In this document: one piece after another, positions 29,063-37,202 of the stretch | How positions within the stretch are numbered: position 1 is the first letter of the stretch | How the letters are laid out: the number at the start of each line of letters is the position of its first letter | DNA from: Pseudomonas sp. NFR16 | GTDB lineage: Bacteria; Pseudomonadota; Gammaproteobacteria; Pseudomonadales; Pseudomonadaceae | Reading direction: 5' to 3' | Assembly: GCF_900108875.1 (NCBI RefSeq) | Contig: NZ_FNYJ01000001.1 | Span: 558,001 to 622,000 of the forward strand | DNA: 64,000 bases | The notes under the pieces: generated by a model | Seen by the model: the letters and a program-made list of their open reading frames with translations, nothing else | The model's database searches: none | Told to the model about the DNA's origin: nothing | Position numbers and translations under genes: made by a program

Positions 29063-29952
29063 GGGATGTACCGGCGCAGGCGTGGATTGAGCGCATCGTT
29101 CAAGCCGTCGCCGAGCATGTTGAAGGCCAGCACCACGCTGATGATCGCAAGGCCGGGCAGCGCGGTCAGGAACCAGGCGCTGGCAATCTGCTCACGGCCG
29201 CTGCCGATCATGCCGCCCCAACTCGGCGTGTTCGGGTCGCTCATGCCGAGAAACGCCAGGCCCGCTTCGATCAGAATGGCCGACGCCACCAGAATCGACG
29301 CCGTGACCACCAGGGGCGCCAAGGCATTGGGGAGGATTTCGTGGACGATGATAGCGCGGTGACTGAAACCCTGGCTGCGCGCCGCGGTGACGAAGTCGGC
29401 TTCACGCAGGGTGCGGAATTCGGCGCGAATCAAGCGGGCAATCGTCGGCCAGGACGAGACACCGATCGCCAGGGCAATGATGTGCACCGTCGGGTTGCCG
29501 ATGGCGACGATCACGATCACCAGCAGAAACGACGGCACGGTCTGGAACACTTCGGTAATGCGCATCAGCACGTCGCCCAGGCGGGCGCCGTGATAGCCGG
29601 CCAGTGCGCCGACCAGCACACCGATGACCACGCTGATCAGCGTGCCGTACAGCGCGATCAGCAGTGAGGCCCGTGCGCCGTAGGCTATGCCGGCCGCGAC
29701 GTTGCGGCCCAGTGAGTCGGTGCCCAGCGGATACGCCGGATCGCTGCCGGGCCAAAGCATGGGCTCGGCGACCATTTCCGAGAGGTCGCCGGGGAAGAAG
29801 TAGCCGGCGCTCGCGGCCATGGCCAGCGTCAGCACAAGGATGGCGCTGCCGGTCAACGCCGCCGGGCTGCGACGCAGCGCTGCCCAGAGGCTTTCGCTGT
29901 GGCCGGACCTGATCGATTCAATAGCCGTCGTGGTCATCGAACACTCACTCAT
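29059..29952 (-). CDS. ABC importer permease (DppC type)
   Basis: A 297-residue permease with a cytoplasmic N-terminus and about six transmembrane helices, first at residues 34-54. The EAA loop that contacts the ATPase is in FRTLREADFVTAARSQGFSHRAIIVHEILPNALAPLVV; GLAFLGMSDPNTPSWGGMIG is the usual DppC C-terminal motif. The ORF starts at ATG 29952; an alternative ATG at 29937 has a GAGTG-like ribosome site and may be the real start. It overlaps the ATPase gene by four bases and pairs with the DppB-type permease upstream. Confidence 0.9.
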   Translation of the reverse strand: MSECSMTTTAIESIRSGHSESLWAALRRSPAALTGSAILVLTLAMAASAGYFFPGDLSEMVAEPMLWPGSDPAYPLGTDSLGRNVAAGIAYGARASLLIALYGTLISVVIGVLVGALAGYHGARLGDVLMRITEVFQTVPSFLLVIVIVAIGNPTVHIIALAIGVSSWPTIARLIRAEFRTLREADFVTAARSQGFSHRAIIVHEILPNALAPLVVTASILVASAILIEAGLAFLGMSDPNTPSWGGMIGSGREQIASAWFLTALPGLAIISVVLAFNMLGDGLNDALNPRLRRYIP

Positions 29953-29964
29953 CGAAATAAAGGG

Positions 29965-30951
29965 TTAATCCGCCTGGATACGCGGGTCGAGCCAGGCTTG
30001 CAGCAGGTCCATGGACACGTTGATCACCACCACCAGCATCGAGGACAGCAGCAGAATGCCGAGCAGCAGGTTGTAGTCGCGCGACAACACGGCATCGAGG
30101 GTCAGGCGGCCCAGGCCGGGCCAGCCGAACAGTGTTTCCGTCACCGCCGCGCCGCCCAGCAGCGCCGCGAAATGCAGGCCGGCCAGGGTCGTGACCGGCA
30201 ACAAGGCGTTGCGCAGCACGTGACGGATCGCCACCCGCGCCGGGCTCAGGCCTTTGGCGCGGGCAGTGCGGACGAAATCCTGACGCTGCACTTCCAGCAT
30301 CGAGGCGCGGGTCAGGCGGGCATACAGCGCGATGTAGAAGGTGGCAAGCGTCAGCACCGGAAGCACGGCGTGACGGACGCGGTCGAGCAGCCAGTCCACG
30401 CCGTGCAGGTCCATGCCCAGCGTCTCGCTGCCATCGCTGGGCAGCCAGCCAAGGGTGACCGAGAACAGCACGACGGCCATCAGGCCGATCCAGAACCCCG
30501 GCGTGGAATACAACAGCAACACGGCCAGCGTCAACACCCGGTCCGGCCAGCGCCCGGCCTTGCTGGCCATGACCGCACCGGCGGCGATGCCGACCACCAG
30601 CGCCAGGGCCAGCGCGCTGACCATCAACACCAGCGTGTTGGGTAACCGCTCGAGCACCAGCTGGATCACCGGCACGTTGAAGCGCGGCGACAGGCCCAGA
30701 TCCAGGTGCGCCAGATGATTGAGGTAGGCGAGCAGTTGTTGCCACAGGTTCAGGTCCAGGCCAAAGTGCGACCGCCACTGCGCCAGCGTCGCCTCGGTCG
30801 CGCCGCCCGATTCGCTCGCCAGCACATCCACCGCATCGCCGGGAATCAGCCGCAGCAGGAGGAAGTTCAACAGCAGAATGCCGAACACCGTCGGCACCGC
30901 TTGCCACAGCGTTCGCCGGGCCATTCGCAGGATGCGCAGACGATCAGCCAT
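29965..30951 (-). CDS. ABC importer permease (DppB type)
   Basis: A 328-residue permease of the dipeptide/nickel family. It begins MADRLRILRMARRTLWQAVPTVFGILLLNFLLLRLIPGDAVD, the usual DppB first helix and 'PGD' motif, and carries the EAA loop EVQRQDFVRTARAKGLSPARVAIRHVLRNALLPV. ATG 30951 is preferred to the longer frame from 30981: it has GGGGAAG upstream and overlaps the binding-protein stop by 8 bp, as expected in a tight operon. It forms the membrane channel together with the DppC-type protein. Confidence 0.9.
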   Translation of the reverse strand: MADRLRILRMARRTLWQAVPTVFGILLLNFLLLRLIPGDAVDVLASESGGATEATLAQWRSHFGLDLNLWQQLLAYLNHLAHLDLGLSPRFNVPVIQLVLERLPNTLVLMVSALALALVVGIAAGAVMASKAGRWPDRVLTLAVLLLYSTPGFWIGLMAVVLFSVTLGWLPSDGSETLGMDLHGVDWLLDRVRHAVLPVLTLATFYIALYARLTRASMLEVQRQDFVRTARAKGLSPARVAIRHVLRNALLPVTTLAGLHFAALLGGAAVTETLFGWPGLGRLTLDAVLSRDYNLLLGILLLSSMLVVVINVSMDLLQAWLDPRIQAD

Positions 30952-32572
30952 GGGCCAGCGCTTCCCCGCCGAGGCGCACATCGGCCAGGCTGCCGTCCAG
31001 GCCGTTGCCGTCAGCCTCGAACCCGGACACCCGGGCGTTGAACACCGTTACCTGTTGTTGCATGACCAGCGTGATGTTCGGCAGCTCCTCGATGACGATC
31101 TTCTGAAAGGCCTTGAAGAACTCGCCGCGCTTGTGCTCGTCGGTTTCCACCGCAGCGGCTTCCAGCAGACGATCGACCTCGGGATTGTTGTAGTGCGAGC
31201 CGTTGGAAAAGGGCAGGCCTTTGCGAAAGTTCTTTGACCAGAACAGCCGCTGCACGCCGACAGTGGGGTCGAACATGGTGCCCATGCCCACCACCGCGAA
31301 GTCGAAATCCCGGTCGGTGTAGATGCGCTTGGTGTAGGTCGGGAAGTCCTGCGAGCGCAACTGCACGTCGATGCCGATGCGCGCCAGCGCCGTGCGGATG
31401 TACGCTGCCGTACGCGCGTAGCTGTCGCCATAGGGCAGGGGATCGAGGGTCAGGCTGAACCGCGACGGGCCTTTTCTCGGCAGTCCGGCAGCATCGAGCA
31501 GCGCGTTGGCCCTGGCGATGTCGAACGGGTAGGGATCCGGCCCTTCATACACATACTGGGCGAAGTTCTTCGGAATCGGCGAGACGCTGACATCGGCGTA
31601 ACCGTAGTAGACGACTTTTCGGATGACTTCTCGATCGATCGCATGGGCGATGGCCTGGCGCACCTCGTGGCGCGCCAGCAGCGGGTTGTCCAGATTGAAC
31701 TCGAGCATCGTCGGGGTGATGCTGTAGGCATAGCCCCGGGTGGTGAACTGCAGTTTTCCCGACTGAGTGATGCGCTTGAGATCGCTCAACGGCACCGGAC
31801 TCTGACCACCGGCATCCAGGCTGCCGTTTTCGAAAGCGGCCAGCCGCGCGGCCGAGTCGGGCACCACTTTGAGGAACAGCGCGTCGACCCCCGGCAAGCT
31901 GCTGTCCCAGTAATCCGGATTGCGCTCATATTCGATGAAACTGCCACGCTGCCACTGCTTGAAGCGGTAAGGCCCGGTGCCCACCGGCGCGTTGTTGTGC
32001 GGGTTGCTCAGCGGGTCACCCGAGGCGTACAGGTGCTTCGGCACGATGGGCGTTTCACTGCCGGCAAACGCGCGAATCAGGTACGGCGCAGGTTTGCCCA
32101 GGCGGACGATGGCGGTGTGGTCATCGGGCGTTTCGACGCTCAGCAGGTTGGCGAAAGTGCTGCCGCCTCGCGGGTGGTAGCGTTTGTTCAGGTCCAGCGA
32201 AAACGCCACGTCCTGAGCGGTGAACGGCTGGCCGTCGTGCCATTTCACCCCTTGGCGCAGGGTGAAGCGGTAACTCAGGCCGTCGGCGGCCGCTTCCCAG
32301 GCCACCGCCAGCCCGGGCTGCGGCGTCAGGTTCTCGTCGTAACGAAGCAAGCCTTCGAGCACCTTGCTGCTGGCGGTGATGGTGGTGCCAGCGGTGGTGT
32401 TGAACGAGCTGAGCGACGGCGGCTCCGGGTTCACCAGCAAGTTGAAGATGCGCCGGCCGCTGACGGCTTCCGCGGTGGCCGCTGCCAGGGCGCTGGGCAG
32501 AAAAGGCACGCTGGCACCCAATAGCGGCAGTGCCGACAGGCCGGCGATGAATTGACGACGAGAGAAGGGCAT
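30944..32572 (-). CDS. ABC importer solute-binding protein (family 5, Tat-exported)
   Basis: A 542-residue periplasmic binding protein of the SBP_bac_5 (peptide/nickel/opine) family. The N-terminus MPFSRRQFIAGLSALPLLG has a twin-arginine motif (SRRQFI) followed by a hydrophobic stretch and a SALA cleavage region, so Tat export is likely. Family motifs: LTPQPGLAVAWEAAADGLSYRFTLRQGVKWHDGQPFTAQDV and PVGTGPYRFKQW. ATG 32572 is chosen over the open frame to 32665 because it is preceded by AAGGA and directly starts the signal peptide. It is encoded between an LLM monooxygenase and its own permeases, so the ligand is probably a sulfur compound rather than a peptide; this is inference. Confidence 0.9.
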   Translation of the reverse strand: MPFSRRQFIAGLSALPLLGASVPFLPSALAAATAEAVSGRRIFNLLVNPEPPSLSSFNTTAGTTITASSKVLEGLLRYDENLTPQPGLAVAWEAAADGLSYRFTLRQGVKWHDGQPFTAQDVAFSLDLNKRYHPRGGSTFANLLSVETPDDHTAIVRLGKPAPYLIRAFAGSETPIVPKHLYASGDPLSNPHNNAPVGTGPYRFKQWQRGSFIEYERNPDYWDSSLPGVDALFLKVVPDSAARLAAFENGSLDAGGQSPVPLSDLKRITQSGKLQFTTRGYAYSITPTMLEFNLDNPLLARHEVRQAIAHAIDREVIRKVVYYGYADVSVSPIPKNFAQYVYEGPDPYPFDIARANALLDAAGLPRKGPSRFSLTLDPLPYGDSYARTAAYIRTALARIGIDVQLRSQDFPTYTKRIYTDRDFDFAVVGMGTMFDPTVGVQRLFWSKNFRKGLPFSNGSHYNNPEVDRLLEAAAVETDEHKRGEFFKAFQKIVIEELPNITLVMQQQVTVFNARVSGFEADGNGLDGSLADVRLGGEALAHG

Positions 32573-32594
32573 TGACGGTTTTCCTTGCAGAATG

Positions 32595-33746
32595 TCAGTG
32601 GCGCAAACCGGCCTGATAGAGCAGGGGCAGCACGCGTTCGGCGAACTGCTCCAGGTCCGGCGCAAAGTCGAAAAAGCTCAGTTGAATGCCGTCGATGCCG
32701 GCCTGCTTCAGCCGGACGATGTCGCGCACCACGGTTTCCGGGCTGCCGACCAGCTGGATATTGCCGCCCACATAACGGTGGTCAGCCTTATGCCCGCGCC
32801 AGGCGTGGGCGTCGCTGGCTTCGCGAGCGTGACCTTCCAGCGTGCCGGGATCCCCTGCGGCGGTGATCGCGGCGTGAACTTCCCAGGCTTCGGCGTCGCT
32901 GTCGCGGCAGATCACCAGCGGGTTGATCAGCGTGCGCACCTGACGGCCGTGGCTGAGTGCCGCCTGTTTGATGCGCAGCAGGTGGTCGGGCAGCTTGCTC
33001 AGGGCGTCCTCGATTTCAGCGCTGCCGGGGCTGGTGGTAAAGACAATGTCGGAGTGACGGGCCGCGAAGTCGATACCGGCGGTGGAACCGGTGGCATTGA
33101 CCAGCACCGGCCGACCGTAGCGCGGCTTGACGCTGCTGTAGGCTTCCTGCAGCCGGTAATAGTCGCCGTTGAAGTCGACGTTTTCGTCGCTGCCCCAGAG
33201 CTGTTGCACCACCCGAATGAACTCGTCGGCCTGCTGGTAGCGCTGGTCGTGCTCGATGGGCGCATGACCGAATCTGCGGTGTTCGCGATGGCGGTGGCCG
33301 GTGACCAGATTCAGGCCCCAGCGACCGTTGCTGATATGGTCGAGCGTGGCGCCGAACTTCGCCAGATGCAGCGGATGCCAGGGACCGTAGAGCACGTGCA
33401 AGGTTGAAATCAGCAGGATGCGCTCAGTCACCGACGCGAGGGCGGCCTGGGTGATGAAGGCATCGAGGGATTCGTCGTGGTAGCGAATGTCCCCTCCATA
33501 GCCGCCTTTGCCCAGCCATTCGGCAAGCGCGAACACCAGATCGAACCCGAGTGCCTCGGCGCGCAGCGTCAGTTGTTTGTTGTAATCGAATGTCCAGTCA
33601 GTGCCACGTGGCAGTGCCGAAGCGCTCCAGCCGCCCGATTGAATGGGAAGAAACAGACCCAGTATCAAGGGCTGATTGAATGCCCGGGATAACGGGCTGT
33701 CTGGAAAGTCGAGCGGCGACGTTAATAAAGACAAGAGAAACACCCC
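32595..33746 (-). CDS. LLM-class alkanesulfonate-type monooxygenase (SsuD-like)
   Basis: The conserved part begins AFNQPLILGLFLPIQSGGWSAS about 20 codons after the start given and runs through FDLVFALAEWLG, ERILLISTLHVLYGPWHPLHLAKFGATLDHISNGRWGLNLVTGH and GRPVLVNATGSTAGIDFAARHSDIVF to a C-terminus ending 'LPLLYQAGLRH'. This is the FMNH2-dependent luciferase-like fold of alkanesulfonate and pyrimidine monooxygenases. The start is unsettled: the frame is open to 33887, but a sigma-54 promoter at 33774-33788 would start transcription near 33762, leaving GTG 33746 or TTG 33737 (GGGGTG six bases upstream) as starts. It is the first gene of the seven-gene operon. Confidence 0.82.
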   Translation of the reverse strand, partial: GVFLLSLLTSPLDFPDSPLSRAFNQPLILGLFLPIQSGGWSASALPRGTDWTFDYNKQLTLRAEALGFDLVFALAEWLGKGGYGGDIRYHDESLDAFITQAALASVTERILLISTLHVLYGPWHPLHLAKFGATLDHISNGRWGLNLVTGHRHREHRRFGHAPIEHDQRYQQADEFIRVVQQLWGSDENVDFNGDYYRLQEAYSSVKPRYGRPVLVNATGSTAGIDFAARHSDIVFTTSPGSAEIEDALSKLPDHLLRIKQAALSHGRQVRTLINPLVICRDSDAEAWEVHAAITAAGDPGTLEGHAREASDAHAWRGHKADHRYVGGNIQLVGSPETVVRDIVRLKQAGIDGIQLSFFDFAPDLEQFAERVLPLLYQAGLRH

Positions 33747-33773
33747 GGCAATGAATGTTGTCGCTGAACAATT

Positions 33774-33788
33774 GCAAGGCGTATGCCG
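33774..33788 (-). promoter_or_regulatory. Sigma-54 promoter of the minus-strand monooxygenase/importer operon
   Basis: Read on the minus strand the site is CGGCATACGCCTTGCA: -24 GG (33787-33786) and -12 GC (33775-33774) separated by exactly 10 bases, with a perfect TTGCA -12 box (consensus TGGCACG-N4-TTGCA). A matching activator element lies 111 bp upstream at 33898-33915. Confidence 0.6.
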
Positions 33789-33791
33789 CCG

Positions 33792-33806
33792 CTGACAACT
33801 TGTCAG
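33792..33806. promoter_or_regulatory. Perfect 15-bp palindrome next to the sigma-54 promoter
   Basis: CTGACAAcTTGTCAG has two perfect 7-bp arms around one central base. It sits immediately upstream of the -24 box, so it could be an operator or a cofactor site for the minus-strand operon. The rest of the 388-bp divergent gap (33747-34134) holds the other sites listed and no gene. Confidence 0.45.
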
Positions 33807-33897
33807 TGAATGTCCGTAATTAAAGGGGCATGGAGGCGAAATCGTTGAAGCGCGCGTGACCCCGCTGCTGCGCTGGTTTGGCAGCATCTGCGGGACT

Positions 33898-33915
33898 GCT
33901 GTTGCTGGAGAAACA
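33898..33915. promoter_or_regulatory. Candidate enhancer (UAS) for a sigma-54 activator, copy 1
   Basis: GCTGTTGCTGGAGAAACA differs at one of 18 positions from GCTGTTGCTGGAGCAACA at 38109-38126, where the element is a perfect inverted repeat. Each copy is about 100 bp upstream of a GG-N10-GC promoter, the usual distance for an enhancer-binding protein. Confidence 0.5.
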
Positions 33916-33943
33916 CTTGTAAGACGGCACGCGCTGTCGAGTC

Positions 33944-33966
33944 ATAACATTAGTTTAAAACGTTAT
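33944..33966. promoter_or_regulatory. AT-rich imperfect dyad in the divergent region
   Basis: ATAAC (33944-33948) and GTTAT (33962-33966) are inverted around 13 bases, with further matching T/A at the inner ends. The shape (short inverted arms, AT-rich middle) resembles LysR-type activator sites such as those of CysB/Cbl, which control sulfonate genes. No regulator gene is adjacent. Confidence 0.35.
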
Positions 33967-34112
33967 AGGCAATCCATTAGTTGTGATTGACGATGAATAA
34001 CGACGCTCTTTATTGTCGCCTCGATTCTTTATCTGCGCACGTCGTTCAACAGGGCAACTGTTATCCGCTTGTTCTGTGAAGTGTTTTATTTGCGTGCCTG
34101 TTTTTTTAATGG

Positions 34113-34124
34113 TTGTTGCAACAA
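34113..34124. promoter_or_regulatory. Perfect 12-bp palindrome upstream of the aldo/keto reductase remnant
   Basis: TTGTTGCAACAA reads the same on both strands and lies directly before the GGAG ribosome site (34126-34129). Its halves TGTTGC/GCAACA are the same as in the enhancer-like elements at 33898 and 38109 but without a spacer. A binding site here would block translation start or promoter clearance. Confidence 0.35.
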
Positions 34125-34134
34125 TGGAGTGGTC

Positions 34135-34431
34135 ATGAGCGCTATCGAATATCGTCCCTTGGGTCGTCATGGAATCAAAGTTTCCCCACTGACGCTGGGC
34201 ACCATGATGTTCGGCGGGCAGACGGATGAAGCGGTCTCCCGGCGAATCACCGACAAGGCGTTCGAACAGGGCGTCAACTTCATCGACACCGCCAACGGGT
34301 ACAACGCTGGCGCATCGGAGCAGGTCGTCGGTCGACTGATCGCCGCACGTCGCCAGCAGTGGGTACTGGCGACCAAGTTCGTCAACCCGGACCCCGACGG
34401 CGCAGGCCCGAACAATCGAAGGAACAGCGAC
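34135..34431 (+). pseudogene. Aldo/keto reductase, N-terminal remnant read in frame into the next gene
   Basis: ATG 34135 follows GGAG by 5 nt and opens a good aldo/keto reductase start: MSAIEYRPLGRHGIKVSPLT, then GTMMFGG, DKAFEQGVNFIDTANGYNAGASEQVVGRLI and WVLATKFVNPDPDGAGPNN. That covers only the first 95 or so of about 330-350 residues: the cofactor-binding first strand and the catalytic Asp-x-x-x-x-Tyr (DTANGY) are present, but the catalytic Lys is in the last visible strand and His, substrate loops and the C-terminal half are gone. The frame runs without a stop through NNRRNSD into the following binding protein, giving an open frame of 444 codons to 35466. It looks like the product of a deletion that removed the 3' end of the gene. 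Confidence 0.75.
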
Positions 34432-35466
34432 ATGCAAGCACACAACAGCCGCAGGGCGTTCATCAAACAGGTCGCACTGCTGAGTGCCGCCGGCGCGGCA
34501 GGGCTGATCCTGCCGGGCTGCGACAAGCCGCCCAAGGTAGTCGACGGTGCGCCCGCGGTGATCAGACAGCGCGCCGATCAGGTGGTGAAGTTCAAATACC
34601 CGGACAACCCGTCGTTCGATCTGGTGTACCTGGCAGATTCGCTGGGTTACTTCGACGGCTCGCGCACCCGGCCCGACTACATCGGCAAGATTGCCGCGCC
34701 GCAGATCATCCCGCTGGTGGGCACCGGGGAAATCGACTTCGGGACGCGGATGGTGCCATTGGTGATTTCCGCCATCGCCAGTGGGCTGGACCTCAAGGTG
34801 GTGGCGGCCGGGGGCAAGACCCTGCAGGAAGCGCCGCACATGAAGTACTTCGTGCGTGCCGATTCCGGGATCTTCACGCCCAAGGACATGGAAGGCAAAA
34901 CCGTCGGCTTCAACAGCTTCGGTGCCTGTGCCGAGTTCGTGACCAAGAAATACCTGCGTGAGCATCAGGTCGATGTCGACAAGATCAACTGGGTGGTGAT
35001 CCCCGACAATCAGGGCGAACAGACGCTGGTCAGCCGTAACGTCGACATCGCGATCATTCATCCGCCGGCCTCCGGCGGGGCAGAGCACAACCCGGAACTG
35101 CGCAAGCTATGGAGCGATTACGATCTGGACAAGGGCCTGGGCGGCATGGCGCCTTACAGCGGCTACGGCAAGTTTATCCGCGCCAATCCCGAAGCCACGC
35201 AGGACTTCGTTGCGGCCATCGCCAAGGCGGCCAACTGGGTCAACGCCAATCCGGACGAGGCGCGCAAGATCGTCTCGCAACGCATCGGCACCCGGCTTGA
35301 ACTGGTCGAGCGCTATGCCTACATCGACGACCTGATCATCACCGAACCGCCGATCCAGTACTACATCGACATCTTGCAGAGCGAACAGAAGATCCGCCCG
35401 GGCGCGGTGTCGGTGAAGGACGTGTACACCAACGATTTCAACCCCTTCGCCAAAGCCAAAGCGTGA
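34432..35466 (+). CDS. ABC importer solute-binding lipoprotein (SsuA/TauA/NrtA type)
   Basis: A 344-residue binding protein. The N-terminus MQAHNSRRAFIKQVALLSAA has a textbook twin-arginine motif (SRRAFIK) and a lipobox ending at Cys30 (LILPGC), so a Tat-exported lipoprotein is predicted. The mature part fits the NMT1/OpuAC-like sulfonate/nitrate/taurine family: FDLVYLADSLGYFDG, DIAIIHPPASGG, and 'GTGEIDFGTRMVPLVISAIASGLDLKVVAAG'. ATG 34432 has GAAGGA 8 nt upstream and starts the signal exactly, so it is taken as the true start even though the frame is also open from the aldo/keto reductase remnant. It is followed by the matching ATPase and permease. Confidence 0.88.
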   Translation: MQAHNSRRAFIKQVALLSAAGAAGLILPGCDKPPKVVDGAPAVIRQRADQVVKFKYPDNPSFDLVYLADSLGYFDGSRTRPDYIGKIAAPQIIPLVGTGEIDFGTRMVPLVISAIASGLDLKVVAAGGKTLQEAPHMKYFVRADSGIFTPKDMEGKTVGFNSFGACAEFVTKKYLREHQVDVDKINWVVIPDNQGEQTLVSRNVDIAIIHPPASGGAEHNPELRKLWSDYDLDKGLGGMAPYSGYGKFIRANPEATQDFVAAIAKAANWVNANPDEARKIVSQRIGTRLELVERYAYIDDLIITEPPIQYYIDILQSEQKIRPGAVSVKDVYTNDFNPFAKAKA

Positions 35467-35547
35467 TCGCAGGGTGTTCTGGCGGATGCAACGACGGGTG
35501 CGCGGTGGCCCGCCTGTCGCGGGTTTTGGTTTTGCAGGGGATCAGGC

Positions 35548-36420
35548 GTGGCAGTGAAGATTTCGGCATCAGGCGTGAGGATGGACTACCAGGCTCAGGA
35601 TGAGGCGGGGCGCAGCGAGCGGGTAGAAGTGCTGAAGGATTTCGATCTGGACGTGCGCGAAGGCGAGTTCCTGTCGATTCTTGGCCCGTCCGGCTGCGGC
35701 AAATCGACGTTTTTGAACATCCTGGCGGGGCTTGCGAACAAGACCGGTGGCTCGCTTTCCATCGACGGCAAACCGTTGCAGGGGATCAATAAAAATCAGG
35801 GCGTGGTGTTCCAGGGCTATGCCTTGCTGCCGTGGCGCACGGTGCTCGACAACATCGCCGTAGGGCTTGAAATTCGCGGCGTCGGCAAGGCCGAACGGCT
35901 CGAGCGGGCGCGCGAGTACCTTGATCTGGTGGGCCTGAACGGCTTTGCATCACGCTATCCCCACGAGCTGTCCGGCGGCATGCGTCAGCGGATCGCCATT
36001 GCGCGCTCGCTGGTCTATGAGCCGGACGTGCTGTTGATGGACGAGCCTTTCGCCGCGCTGGATGCGCAAACCCGCGAAAGCCTGCAGGACGAATTGCTGC
36101 GCATCTGGGACCTGCACAAGAAAACCATCGTGTTCATCACCCACAGCCTGGATGAGGCGATTTTCCTGTCGGACCGCGTGGTGGTCATGACGCCGAGGCC
36201 GGGACGGGTCAAGGAGATCATCGACATCGATCTGGCACGTCCGCGGCTGCCGCAGTTGCGCAACAGCCACGCGTTCGTGCAACTGCGCCAGCGCGCCTGG
36301 ACCTCTTTGCGCGAAGCGATGGGGGCCGCAGTGGACGAACTTGCGCTGGAGCAGGCGCTGGGCCGTCATGAAAGCTGGCAGCACGTCGCGCAACGCAGCG
36401 GTTATCGGATCGGAGTGTAG
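35548..36420 (+). CDS. ABC importer ATPase (SsuB/TauB type)
   Basis: A 290-residue ATPase that starts at GTG 35548, with a GGGG ribosome site 7 nt before. Walker A is GPSGCGKST, the Q-loop is in VVFQGYALLPWRTVLDN, the signature is LSGGMRQRIAIARSL, Walker B is VLLMDEPFAALD and the H-loop is FITHSLDEAI. LPWRTVLDN and the GGMRQR variant of the signature are typical of nitrate/sulfonate/taurine importers. It has about 30 extra residues at the C-terminus. It lies 81 bp after the binding protein and 2 bp before the permease. Confidence 0.93.
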   Translation: MAVKISASGVRMDYQAQDEAGRSERVEVLKDFDLDVREGEFLSILGPSGCGKSTFLNILAGLANKTGGSLSIDGKPLQGINKNQGVVFQGYALLPWRTVLDNIAVGLEIRGVGKAERLERAREYLDLVGLNGFASRYPHELSGGMRQRIAIARSLVYEPDVLLMDEPFAALDAQTRESLQDELLRIWDLHKKTIVFITHSLDEAIFLSDRVVVMTPRPGRVKEIIDIDLARPRLPQLRNSHAFVQLRQRAWTSLREAMGAAVDELALEQALGRHESWQHVAQRSGYRIGV

Positions 36421-36422
36421 CC

Positions 36423-37202
36423 ATGACCTTGAACAGAACCTGGCGTCGGGTGCTCGACAGCTCCATCGGTATCCTCGCGTTTCTGGCGCTATGGGAAGCG
36501 CTGCCGCGACTGGGGGTGGTCAACCCGGGCTATCTGAGCCCGCCCTCGGACGTCGTCGGGGCGATCATCGACATGGCCGGCAACGGCCAGTTGGTCAGGC
36601 ACCTGCAGGCCAGCCTCATCCGTTCGCTGGCCGGGCTGGTGCTGGCGATATTCGCCGGCGTCACTCTGGGCCTGTTGATGGGCTGGTTCGCCCGGCTGGA
36701 ACGGATGCTCGACCCACTCCTGCAGCTCTTTCGGCAGACCTCGGCGCTGGCGCTGTTTCCGGTGTTCATCCTCTTTCTGGGGATCGGCGAGCTGTCCAAA
36801 GTGGCGATCATCTTCTGGGCAGCGTTCTGGCCGATCCTGTTGAGCACCATCAGCGGCGTCAAACAGGTGGACACCTTGCTGATCAACTCGGCGCTGTCGA
36901 TGGGTGCGAACCGGCGCTTTCTGTTTCTGAAGATCGTCCTGCCTTCGGCATCGCCCTCGATCTTCACGGGCGTGCGGCTGGCGGGCGCTTACTGCATCAC
37001 GGCGCTGGTGGCCGCGGAGATGATTGGCGCGCATTCGGGGCTCGGGTTCCTGACCCTCAATTCGCAGGAAGTGTTCCAGATCCCCAGCATGTACGCCGGC
37101 ATCCTGCTGCTCGCCGTGGTCGGGCTGCTGCTCAACTTCCTGCTTGCGCTGCTGGAGCGCCGCTTCACCCGCTGGCGTCGCGGCCTCAAACATGCCGGCT
37201 GA
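36423..37202 (+). CDS. ABC importer permease (SsuC/TauC type)
   Basis: A 259-residue permease with about six transmembrane helices, the usual size for the family. It starts LDSSIGILAFLALWEALPRLGVVNPGYLSPPSDVV, and the ATPase-contact loop is in LINSALSMGANRRFLFLKIVLPSASPSIFTGVRLA. Family members carry sulfonates, taurine, nitrate or cyanate. It overlaps the next gene by 11 bp, so the two are translated as a unit. Confidence 0.92.
   Translation: MTLNRTWRRVLDSSIGILAFLALWEALPRLGVVNPGYLSPPSDVVGAIIDMAGNGQLVRHLQASLIRSLAGLVLAIFAGVTLGLLMGWFARLERMLDPLLQLFRQTSALALFPVFILFLGIGELSKVAIIFWAAFWPILLSTISGVKQVDTLLINSALSMGANRRFLFLKIVLPSASPSIFTGVRLAGAYCITALVAAEMIGAHSGLGFLTLNSQEVFQIPSMYAGILLLAVVGLLLNFLLALLERRFTRWRRGLKHAG

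Noticed and set aside
35520-35536. GG-N10-GC with TTTTGCA just before the SsuB-like gene as a sigma-54 promoter.
   Set aside because: The -24 box has no CAC, and the predicted start would fall on the GTG start codon itself. Likely chance.
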